A DNA stretch of 64,000 nucleotides from Streptomyces lincolnensis (GTDB lineage Bacteria > Actinomycetota > Actinomycetes > Streptomycetales > Streptomycetaceae), in the NCBI RefSeq assembly GCF_001685355.1, contig NZ_CP016438.1, positions 6,014,001 through 6,078,000 on the forward strand. Reading direction: 5' to 3'. Positions within the stretch are counted from its first letter, which is position 1. Every line of letters begins with the position of its first letter. The position numbers were made by a program, and so were the translations under genes. Positions 48,394 to 55,860 of this stretch are shown piece by piece. The notes under the pieces are model-generated. The model had not been told where the DNA came from and made no database searches. It saw only the letters and a program-made list of their open reading frames with translations.

Positions 48394-48431
48394 CCGGCGG
48401 GCGCCCCGGCTTGTGGCCGGGCGCCCGCCGG
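48394..48431 (-). terminator. Strong hairpin between beta-lactamase-like and LLM genes
   Basis: CCGGCGGGCGCCC pairs with GGGCGCCCGCCGG (13 bp, 12-base loop), about 47 bases after the stop of the beta-lactamase-family gene. It probably ends or thins transcription before the LLM gene. Confidence 0.72.
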
Positions 48432-48477
48432 TGGTGCCGTCGTCCGCGCCGGGGTGGGTCCGCGGACGACGGTCCCG

Positions 48478-49776
48478 TCACGCGCCGAGTCGGGATACCG
48501 ATCGGGCGAGAGCCTTGAGGAGGGAGGAGGCACGCTTGTCGTCGGGGCCCACCGCGATGAGCCGGTTGGTGATGTAGGAGACGCCGACGCCCGCTCCGGG
48601 CCAGGCCAGATGGGCCGAACCGCCGCCGCCGTCGTGGCCGAAGGAGTCACCGTCCACGCCCTCGCGCGGGGTGGAACGCAGCCGGAAACCGGCCCCGCCG
48701 TAGACCATGCGGATGTCGATCAGCGGGTCGGTCTTGCGCACGTACTCGCGCCGCGCGTCGTCCAGCACCTCGCGCGAGAGCAGTGTGAACTCCTCGCCCG
48801 GTGCCCGCGTCGCGTCGGTGGCCAGGATCGAGTACAGCCGGGAGATGGCCCGCGCGGTGCCGATGACGTTGGCCGCGGGGATCAGCCCGGTGCGCCGCTC
48901 GGGGCGGTTCCAGACCATCTCCTCGTGCGGGAAGGGGATCGGGTTCTGCCAGATCCGCCGCGTCATCGGGTCGTCGCTGGTGAAGAACCCGGTGTACTGG
49001 TCCAGGAAGTGCGCCCCGTACTGGAGTTGGGCCACCTCGCCCTGCCGGTCGGCGCTGATGCCGTACGACATGTCGAGACCGTGCGGGGCGGCGATCTCCT
49101 CGGCGAAGAACCGGTCGACGGGCCGCCCGGAGGCCCGGCGGATCACCTCGCCGGCGATCCAGCCCGCGGTGTACGGGCCGTACAGGATGCCGCCCGCCCG
49201 CTCGTCGTCCTCCGGGGCCTGCTCGGCGATGAGCGCGGCCATCGCCAGCGGGTCGGTGATGTCGTCCTGGCCCAGCGGCACCCGGACCCCGGGCAGGCCC
49301 GCGGTGTACGACATGACCTGGCGCAGGGTGATCCGGTCCTTGCCGTGCCGGGCGAACTCGGGCCAGTAGTGGGCGACCGGGGTGTCGAAGTCGACCAGGC
49401 CGCGCTGGACGGCGACGAGCAGGGTGATCGCCACGATGCCCTTGCTGCCCGAGAAGATCAGGGACTTGGTGCCGGGCTCCCACGGGCGGGCGGCGGCGGA
49501 GTCGGCGACGCCGCCCCAGATGTCCACCACCTTGGCGCCCCGCCACCAGGCGCAGAAGGCGCCGCCGAGTTCGTCGCGCTCACGCAGGTTGCGGTCGAAC
49601 TCCTCGCGCACCTCCTCGAACCCTTCGGCGACGTAGCCCTCGGCGACGAGGCCGTGTTCGCCGCGGCCGGCGAGCCGGACGTCGGGGACGGTGCTTCCGG
49701 CCGGGTCGGTCACCGAGGCGCCGGCCGGGTCGGTGCCGGGCAGGGCGGGGGCGGTGGTGTCGGGCAGGGTGGTCAT
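48478..49776 (-). CDS. Serine beta-lactamase/esterase family hydrolase
   Basis: The 432-residue protein belongs to the class-C beta-lactamase/esterase (EstB) fold. The nucleophile motif SxxK is in FSGSKGIVAITLLVAVQRGL, with Ser 109 and Lys 112. YGPYTAGWIAGEVIRRASG holds the second Tyr motif. The C-terminal third-motif region reads FGHDGGGGSAHLAWPGAGVG, where HDGGG stands in for KTG. No signal peptide is seen, so it is cytoplasmic. I start it at ATG 49776; GTG 49788 is an alternative. It may attach or remove an acyl group on the cluster product, as such enzymes do in other natural-product pathways. Confidence 0.84.
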   Translation of the reverse strand: MTTLPDTTAPALPGTDPAGASVTDPAGSTVPDVRLAGRGEHGLVAEGYVAEGFEEVREEFDRNLRERDELGGAFCAWWRGAKVVDIWGGVADSAAARPWEPGTKSLIFSGSKGIVAITLLVAVQRGLVDFDTPVAHYWPEFARHGKDRITLRQVMSYTAGLPGVRVPLGQDDITDPLAMAALIAEQAPEDDERAGGILYGPYTAGWIAGEVIRRASGRPVDRFFAEEIAAPHGLDMSYGISADRQGEVAQLQYGAHFLDQYTGFFTSDDPMTRRIWQNPIPFPHEEMVWNRPERRTGLIPAANVIGTARAISRLYSILATDATRAPGEEFTLLSREVLDDARREYVRKTDPLIDIRMVYGGAGFRLRSTPREGVDGDSFGHDGGGGSAHLAWPGAGVGVSYITNRLIAVGPDDKRASSLLKALARSVSRLGA

Positions 49777-49827
49777 GGGTGGGCACACTCCATCAAGTGC
49801 GGTACGAAAAAGGGCGGTCGGGGCTGC

Positions 49828-50532
49828 TCAGGCGCGGACGGGCGCGGTGTGCCGGAGGGTGACGTGCAGCGCGCCGAGGCCGGCGCCGGTCACGGTCACG
49901 TCGCGCAGGTCGCGCACCCGGGGCAGCCCCTCGGCGGCCGTCCCCCCGTGCGCGCCGACCACGACCGGGGCACCGCCCGCGGCGACGGCGGCCCGCAGGC
50001 CCGCCTCGGCGTCCTCGAAGACGACGGTCGCGGCCGGGTCGACGGCCAGCGCCGCCGCGGCGGCCAGATAGCCCTCCGGGCTCGGCTTGCCCTCACGCAC
50101 GTCGTCGGCGCTGATCAGCAGGGGCGGCAGGGGCAGTCCGGCCGCGGCCATCCGGCGGTGCGTCAGCTCCCGGCCGGCGGAGGTCACCACGGCCCAGCAG
50201 CCCTCGGGCAGCGAGGCCAGCAGCTCCGGAGCGCCGGGCACCGGCACGATGCCGTCGACGTCCTCGACCTCCTCCGCGACCAGCCGCGCGGTCTCGGCCG
50301 CCGCGTCGACGCCCGCCGGGACGTACGCGGCGACCGTCTCGCCGGTCCGGCGGCCGTGCGCGGTGGCGAGGATCGCCTCGGCGTCGAGGCCGTGCCGGGC
50401 GGCGAAGCGGCGCCAGGTGCGCTCGACGACCACGGTGGAGTCCACCAGGGTGCCGTCCATGTCGAAGAGCAGCGCCTCGGGGGCGAACGTGGTGGTCTGC
50501 GGGGTCGGTTGCAGGGGAGTCGTCGGCGTCAT
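49828..50532 (-). CDS. HAD family sugar-phosphate phosphatase
   Basis: The 234-residue protein has motif I LLFDMDGTLVDST, motif II AVVTSAGR, the Lys of motif III in DVREGKPSPEGYLAAAAALA, and motif IV VVFEDAEAGLRAA. This is the beta-phosphoglucomutase/phosphatase subfamily with a helical cap. In a C7-cyclitol pathway it would remove the phosphate added by the ROK kinase. It overlaps the isomerase by four bases (ATGA), so the two are coupled. Confidence 0.9.
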   Translation of the reverse strand: MTPTTPLQPTPQTTTFAPEALLFDMDGTLVDSTVVVERTWRRFAARHGLDAEAILATAHGRRTGETVAAYVPAGVDAAAETARLVAEEVEDVDGIVPVPGAPELLASLPEGCWAVVTSAGRELTHRRMAAAGLPLPPLLISADDVREGKPSPEGYLAAAAALAVDPAATVVFEDAEAGLRAAVAAGGAPVVVGAHGGTAAEGLPRVRDLRDVTVTGAGLGALHVTLRHTAPVRA

Positions 50533-51428
50533 ACGGCTGCCTCATTCGGGTCGAGTGGTTCGGGGTGCGGTGCGAAGCTCGCGGCACGGGCCCGCGCCCA
50601 GGCGAGATCGCGGAGCGGGAGGTCGAACTCCCCGCCGTGGTGGCCGGTCTCCCGGTAGTCGTTCTCCAGGACCAGCGCGCGCGGGACGGGGCCGAACGCG
50701 GCCACGGCGTCGAGCACCTCCGTCAGGCGGCCCTCGCCGGCGCCGAGGGGGGCGCTCGCCGGCACCCCGGCGTGACCGTCCTTGAGATGGATCTGGTCGG
50801 CGAGGTGCGGCCCGACGGCCACCACCCAGCGCACCGGGTCGTGCCCGGCCGCGCACAGGTTGTACGGGTCGAGGAGCAGCCGGAAGGCCGGCGAGCCGAC
50901 CTCCTCGGCCAGCGCCCTCGCCCGGGGAGCCGCCAGGACGTTCTCGCTCGCGAGCGTCAGCCCGCGGGCGGCGGCCTCCTCGGCGGCCCAGGACAGGATC
51001 CGGGCGGTGCGCCGGAAGTCGTCCGGACTCTCGACGGCGCTGCGCCGGAAGCTGGGCAGGAACACCAGCGGTACGCCCAGCTCACGGGCCGCGTCCAGCG
51101 CTCGTACGACCACCGCCCTGGCCAGGGTGGCATCGGCGCTGTCCGGACGGGCCGTGAGTCCGATGTCGTTGAGCGTGTTGGCGGTCAGCCCGAGCAGGGC
51201 GACACCGGTCTCGGCGCTCGCCCGGAGCGTGGCCGCGACCGTGCCGGGGGCGTCGGCCCGGGGACCGCGCCCCGGCCCGCCGAGGTCGAGCTGCACCCCG
51301 TCGGCCGCGAGCCGTGCCGCACACCGCACCGCCTCCTCTGCGCCCGCCACGGGCAGCCGCCAGGAGGTGAGGGCGACGACCGGGGCCGGGGGCGGCGTGC
51401 CGGGCGCGGTGATGCCGGGCGTGGTCAT
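50529..51428 (-). CDS. Sugar phosphate isomerase/epimerase (TIM barrel)
   Basis: The 299-residue protein belongs to the xylose-isomerase-like/AP endonuclease 2 fold. Conserved metal-site segments are LTLASENVLAAPRARALAEE (Glu), FRLLLDPYNLCAAGHDPVRW (Asp, His) and HLADQIHLKDGHAGVPASAP (His, Lys, Asp), with LVLENDY (Glu) late. It probably epimerises or isomerises the cyclitol or its phosphate. It overlaps its neighbours on both sides by four bases, so it belongs firmly to the operon. Confidence 0.86.
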   Translation of the reverse strand: MTTPGITAPGTPPPAPVVALTSWRLPVAGAEEAVRCAARLAADGVQLDLGGPGRGPRADAPGTVAATLRASAETGVALLGLTANTLNDIGLTARPDSADATLARAVVVRALDAARELGVPLVFLPSFRRSAVESPDDFRRTARILSWAAEEAAARGLTLASENVLAAPRARALAEEVGSPAFRLLLDPYNLCAAGHDPVRWVVAVGPHLADQIHLKDGHAGVPASAPLGAGEGRLTEVLDAVAAFGPVPRALVLENDYRETGHHGGEFDLPLRDLAWARARAASFAPHPEPLDPNEAAV

Positions 51429-52189
51429 GCCGGGACCCCGCGGCTCTGGGAGACCGGGACGTCCACCCGCACGGAGTGCCACCGGCCGTACTCGTCCACG
51501 ACCAGGCTGTCGCCGTGGTGCTCGGCGCCGCCCCGCGTGACCAGCTCGTGGGCCAGCTCGGCGAAGTGCTCCGGGCGCATGTACGTGCCGTAGTCGAAGC
51601 CGGCGGGCCGGCGGCGGCGGATGCCGGGGGTGTCGACCATGCCCGCCGGGAGCGCCTGCACGATCCGGACGCCGTCCGAGCCCTCCTCCTGGGCGACCGA
51701 GTCGAGCAGCGCGGCGGCCGCGGCCTTGGTCGCCGCGTAACCGGAGCGGCCCGGACCGGCGTTGTAGACCACCTCGGAGGAGATGCCGAGGAACAGCCCG
51801 GACCGTGCGCGCCGCAGCACGGGGAGGGTGGCCGACAGCGTCAGCCACAGGCCGTGCAGGTTCACCTCCGTCTGCCGGCGCCACTCGGTCTCCTCGACCT
51901 CCCCGAAGGGGGCGCGCCGGGTGCCGTAGGACACGGCCGAGTAGCAGACGGCGTGCAGCGGCTCGGCCGCCGCGCCGTCGAGGGCCGTACGGGTCGCCTC
52001 GGCGTCGGACAGGTCCAGCGGGGCCCAGCGCAGCAGCTCCGCTCCCTCACCCGAGGGCTCGCTGCGGCTGAGCACCAGGACGTCGAGTCCGGACCGCGCC
52101 CAGGACTCGGCGACCGCGCGGCCGATGCCGGTCGAGCCGCCGACGACCAGGGCGCGACGGGGGGCCGGTGGAGGCGGGGGGACGGTCAT
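51425..52189 (-). CDS. Short-chain dehydrogenase/reductase
   Basis: The 254-residue classical SDR has LVVGGSTGIGRAVAESW (TGxxxGxG) and the YxxxK site in SGYAATKAAAAALLD, with the catalytic Ser in FLGISSEVVYNAG. It is likely to reduce or oxidise a cyclitol hydroxyl. It sits between the alcohol dehydrogenase (47 bases) and the isomerase (four-base overlap). A Pro-rich stretch after the start (MTVPPPPPAPRRA) is unusual but harmless. Confidence 0.9.
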   Translation of the reverse strand: MTVPPPPPAPRRALVVGGSTGIGRAVAESWARSGLDVLVLSRSEPSGEGAELLRWAPLDLSDAEATRTALDGAAAEPLHAVCYSAVSYGTRRAPFGEVEETEWRRQTEVNLHGLWLTLSATLPVLRRARSGLFLGISSEVVYNAGPGRSGYAATKAAAAALLDSVAQEEGSDGVRIVQALPAGMVDTPGIRRRRPAGFDYGTYMRPEHFAELAHELVTRGGAEHHGDSLVVDEYGRWHSVRVDVPVSQSRGVPA

Positions 52190-52236
52190 CTGGACTCCTT
52201 GGACAGGGGGTTCACGGGGCAGTGGGTTCGGGTGGC

Positions 52237-53403
52237 TCAGACGGCCGACGCGGTCGGAGCAGGCGTGGTGGGGACGGCGGAGCGGTCCGGTGCGACGCGT
52301 ACCGCGAGCTTGATCAGGCGGCGGCCCCGCCAGGTGCGGTCACGGTGGGCCGCGAGGTGCCGCATGATGTCGGCGGCCTCGTCGAGGTCGGCGACATGGG
52401 TGACCAGGTCGCGGTACCGCTCCGGTGCCGCCGCCAACTCGGCCGCCGCGTCCCGCAGATGACGCTCCGCCACCCCGCGGTGCCCGAACAGCCGCACCGG
52501 GGCGCCGGTGTCGGTGAGGGCCCGCGCGATGCGCGGCACCGCGGGCCGGCCGCCGCAGTTGGCCGCGCGGACGGCGGCCAGCTCCACGCCGGGCAGCAGC
52601 GGACTCGTGGCGTCGGCGGGCAGCCCGCCGAGCAGGTCGACGACCAGTTCCCCGGGCACGGCCCGCACCGCCGTCTCCAGGCAGCGCAGGGTCGCGTCGC
52701 GCGGTGTGGCGAGCAGCACGGCCGCGGGGGCGTCGCCGACCGCGGCACGCAGGGCCTCGCCGCCCTCGGCCGCCGTGAGCAGCACGTCCGCCCGGTGCGC
52801 CCGGTGTTCGCTCCAGGCGCGTCCCGCGTCCGTGCGGTGGACGTGCACGGTGCGCACCCCGGGGCCGAGCAGGCGCCCGGCCGCCCGGACGGCGAGGTGC
52901 CCGACCGTGCCGTCGCCGAAGACGGCGAGCGTGCCGACCCCCATCCGCTCCAGGACCGAGAACGCGTACCGCACCGTCGCCAACGGCTCCAGCAGCGCGG
53001 CCAGATCACCCGGGGCGAGGGACTGGGGCAACGGCGTCACCAGCCCGGCGCGCACCGCGCTCTGCGGGATCAGCGTGCGCTCCTGGAGCAGGCCGTCGAC
53101 ATGGTGGCCGAGCAGGAAGGACGGGTCGTCCGGATGGGTCGGGTTGACCACGACCCGGGTCCCGGGCGCGAGAGCCGGGTCCGCGTCGGGCCCCGCCGCG
53201 ACGACCAGCGCCGAGCCCTCGTGCCCGATCACGGGCGCCGGGTCACCGCGCAGTCCGCGCAGCATCTGGAGATCCGTACCGCACAGCCCGGCGGTCTGCG
53301 GCGCGAGGAGGACCTCGCCGGCCACGGGGCGCGGGGTGGGGCGCAGTTCCACCCGGATCCGCCGGCCGTCCCGGACGATGGCCCGGTGCAGGGCCGCGCT
53401 CAT
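52237..53403 (-). CDS. Zinc-type alcohol dehydrogenase (MDR)
   Basis: The 388-residue protein begins MSAALHRAIVRDGRRIRVEL. The catalytic-zinc ligands are visible as AGLCGTDLQMLRG and VIGHEGSALVVAAG. The nucleotide-binding motif is LAVFGDGTVGHLAVRAAGRL. The four-cysteine structural zinc loop of classical ADHs is missing (VVVNPTHPDDPSFLLGHHVD at that place), as in cyclitol/inosamine-type dehydrogenases. Overlap with the kinase by four bases couples the two. Confidence 0.86.
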   Translation of the reverse strand: MSAALHRAIVRDGRRIRVELRPTPRPVAGEVLLAPQTAGLCGTDLQMLRGLRGDPAPVIGHEGSALVVAAGPDADPALAPGTRVVVNPTHPDDPSFLLGHHVDGLLQERTLIPQSAVRAGLVTPLPQSLAPGDLAALLEPLATVRYAFSVLERMGVGTLAVFGDGTVGHLAVRAAGRLLGPGVRTVHVHRTDAGRAWSEHRAHRADVLLTAAEGGEALRAAVGDAPAAVLLATPRDATLRCLETAVRAVPGELVVDLLGGLPADATSPLLPGVELAAVRAANCGGRPAVPRIARALTDTGAPVRLFGHRGVAERHLRDAAAELAAAPERYRDLVTHVADLDEAADIMRHLAAHRDRTWRGRRLIKLAVRVAPDRSAVPTTPAPTASAV

Positions 53404-54479
53404 CGGAAGGCTCCTGTCAGGTGAGGGGCGGGCGCCGGCGGAATGCCGTCGGCATCGGGCGCGTGGGCGGCGAGGCCCGCGCCGATCAGCGGGTCCGCCT
53501 CGCCGGGGCGGGACGTGGTCAGGCGGCGGGCGGCCCAGTCGGGGGACCGGTCGGCGGTGAGGTAGAGGCCGGCACGGGTCAGATGCGCCAGCAGCGCGCG
53601 GCGGACGTGGTCGCCGAGGCCGTACACCACACCGCCCGTCAGGACGATCTCGTCGAGCTCCGGGTCCAGGCACAGCGCGGTGCGCAGCACCTGGGCGAGC
53701 GGCTCGGTGGCCGCCGCGAGCAGCACCTCGGCGGTCGTGGAGCCCGCGTCCAGCGCGGACCGCAGCGTGTCCTCGAAGGAGGCCTCCGCCCCGGCCCGCC
53801 CGAACGCCGAGGCGGCCCAGCGCTCCGGGTTCCGCGCCCGCGTCAGCTCGGCCAGCCGCCGGATACCGGGGCCGGAGGAGTACGCGGCGACATGGCCGGC
53901 GCTCCCGCAGTCGCACAGCCGGGCCTCGACGGGGCCCAGCGCGGCCGGTACCGCGGCCGGCAGGTGGCCGATCTCGCCCTGGAGCCCGCACTCGTCCACC
54001 GCGACGGTGCCCGTGCGCAGGTCCAGGGTGCGGGCCGCGATGCCCGTGCTGACCGTGACCAGGAGAAGCTTGCGCAGGGTGCGCCGGTGCGGTGCGGCGG
54101 CCGCGTGCAGCAGTGCCGCCGTCACGTCGTTGACGAGGTGCCAGGCGACCTCCGGCCGGGCCGACCGCAACGCGCCGAGCAGGTCGAAGGGTTCGGTGTG
54201 CGCGCCCCACAGGGGGGCGGAGGCGTACACGGTGCCCGTACGGTGGTCCAGCGCCGCGCCGAACGACACCCCGGCCCGGGTCACGCCCGCCGGCACCGCC
54301 GCGCACAGCGCGTCCACCATCCGCCGCCGCACCTCCCGCACGGGCAGGTCCGGGTGGGTCCGCACACTCGGCGACGGCCCGTCGACCAGGTCGCGCAGAC
54401 CCCGCTCGGGCGACCACAGGGCCCGGCGCAGGCGGGTGCCGCCCACGTCGACCACGGCGATCTCGTCGTGCCGGGTCAC
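53400..54479 (-). CDS. ROK-family kinase (cyclitol kinase candidate)
   Basis: The 359-residue kinase starts at GTG 54479, overlapping the cyclase stop. The phosphate-binding motif IAVVDVGGTRLRRAL is at about 7-21, the second GT-type motif is LLVTVSTGIAARTLDL, and the ROK zinc motif appears as LCDCGSAGHVAAYSSG. The usual Cys and Glu of CxCGxxGCxE are replaced by His and Ala. In validamycin synthesis the ROK-type ValC phosphorylates the C7 cyclitol at O7; an equivalent role fits here. About 1.1 kb, coupled to both neighbours. Confidence 0.84.
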   Translation of the reverse strand: MTRHDEIAVVDVGGTRLRRALWSPERGLRDLVDGPSPSVRTHPDLPVREVRRRMVDALCAAVPAGVTRAGVSFGAALDHRTGTVYASAPLWGAHTEPFDLLGALRSARPEVAWHLVNDVTAALLHAAAAPHRRTLRKLLLVTVSTGIAARTLDLRTGTVAVDECGLQGEIGHLPAAVPAALGPVEARLCDCGSAGHVAAYSSGPGIRRLAELTRARNPERWAASAFGRAGAEASFEDTLRSALDAGSTTAEVLLAAATEPLAQVLRTALCLDPELDEIVLTGGVVYGLGDHVRRALLAHLTRAGLYLTADRSPDWAARRLTTSRPGEADPLIGAGLAAHAPDADGIPPAPAPHLTGAFR

Positions 54480-55735
54480 GACGCCACGGCCAGCAGGTCG
54501 GTGTCCTTCGCGTCCTCGGCGGTGCCCAGGGCGCCAGCGCGCTGGCGTACGAACGCGCGGGCGCGGTCCAGCTCGTCGCGGGTCAGGTCGTTGACGAACC
54601 GCACCCGGCCGATGCCGTCCGTCAGGGGCATGCGCTGGAGGCCGTCGCGGTGCTTGACCGCGTCCCGCAGAGCCTCTTCGAGCAGGTCGGTCGTGAACAC
54701 GGGGTGGGTGAGCGGGAGCCCCGCGGTGTGCATCAGCCGCAGCGCGCGGTCGGCGTCCTCGGCGGACAGCAGACCGCGGTGGTGGGCGAGCGCCACGCAG
54801 ATCGCCATGTCGACGGCGACCGCCTCGCCGTGCAACAGCGGGGGATCGGCGCGCAGTTCGAGCGAGGGGCTGAAGGTGTGGCCGTAGTCGACCGACCGCT
54901 CCAGCACCTGCTCCCACAGGTTGGGCTCCAGCTCGTCGAGCATCCCGGCGATGGACCGGGAGATCACCTCGGTGGCGACCGGCCCGCCGGCGGCCAGGCT
55001 CTGCGGTCCGGCGCCGGTGACGGTGGCCTCCAGGAGGCCGAACAGCGTGGCGTCCTTGACCAGGGCCATCTTGATGATCTCGGCCAGACCGTTGACGATG
55101 TGCCGCGGCTCCACGGTGGCGAGGAACTCCGGGTCCATCAGGGCGGTCTCGGGCGCGTAGTAGGTGCCGAGACGGTTCTTGTGGGTGCCGTGGTTGACCC
55201 CGGTCTTGACGCCGATGCCCGCGTCGATCTGCCCCAGCAGGGTGGTGGGGACCCGGACGTAGGGGACCCCGCGCCGGTACAGGCTGGCGGCGAACCCGGC
55301 CACGTCGAGGACCACGCCGCCGCCGATCGCGACGATCTTCTCGGTACGGCGCAGCAGGCCCATCGCCGTCATCGCCTCGGTCACCTCGACGGCGCTCTCC
55401 AGCTCCTTCGCCGCCTCGTCGCCGGGCAGCACCTTCCAGAAGGACTCCACGCGCCAGGCGTCCAGGTAGGCGCGGACGCGGTCGCCGTAGAGCGTGTGGA
55501 CCTTGTCGTCGACGACCACCAGGCAGCGGGTCGGGGTCTGTCCGTCGGCGCCGCAGGCGCGGGCGAGGGCCGGGTTGGCCGGGTCGAGCAGCCCGCGTAC
55601 GACGTGCACGTCGTAGCCGACCGGCTCACGGGACTGCACCCGCCAGGTCAGGCCGGGCGGTTTGGGCAGGTCGACGGGGGTGGCGAAGACGGGAGCGGCG
55701 GGGGTGGGGGAGGGAGCCGGGGTGGCGAGAGACAT
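54476..55735 (-). CDS. Sugar phosphate cyclase, 2-epi-5-epi-valiolone synthase-like
   Basis: The 419-residue protein is a dehydroquinate synthase-fold cyclase. NAD and metal motifs are EKIVAIGGGVVLDVAGFAAS, VPTTLLGQIDAGIGVKTGVN, then HKNRLGTYYAPETALMDPEF and HGEAVAVDM. The active-site stretch SVDYGHTFSP (281-290) has Asp where dehydroquinate synthases have Asn and Pro where they have the last His, the pattern of 2-epi-5-epi-valiolone synthases (AcbC/ValA type). They cyclise sedoheptulose-7-phosphate to a C7 cyclitol. It follows the FAD-oxidase gene by 125 bases and is coupled to the kinase. Confidence 0.88.
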   Translation of the reverse strand: MSLATPAPSPTPAAPVFATPVDLPKPPGLTWRVQSREPVGYDVHVVRGLLDPANPALARACGADGQTPTRCLVVVDDKVHTLYGDRVRAYLDAWRVESFWKVLPGDEAAKELESAVEVTEAMTAMGLLRRTEKIVAIGGGVVLDVAGFAASLYRRGVPYVRVPTTLLGQIDAGIGVKTGVNHGTHKNRLGTYYAPETALMDPEFLATVEPRHIVNGLAEIIKMALVKDATLFGLLEATVTGAGPQSLAAGGPVATEVISRSIAGMLDELEPNLWEQVLERSVDYGHTFSPSLELRADPPLLHGEAVAVDMAICVALAHHRGLLSAEDADRALRLMHTAGLPLTHPVFTTDLLEEALRDAVKHRDGLQRMPLTDGIGRVRFVNDLTRDELDRARAFVRQRAGALGTAEDAKDTDLLAVAS

Positions 55736-55860
55736 GGCGCATCCTCGTTCCTGACGGACCGGCACCCCTGGGGGCGCCTTCCGTCGATCGGGAAGGGTCG
55801 GCAGGTCGATGGGGAAAGCGGCACGCGGACGTGCGGCGGCGATGACGGCGGTACGGGCGC

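Noticed and set aside
47809..50658. A 949-codon plus-strand frame opposite the LLM, esterase-like and HAD genes
   Set aside because: Composition shadow; the minus-strand genes have clear family motifs and coupled starts.
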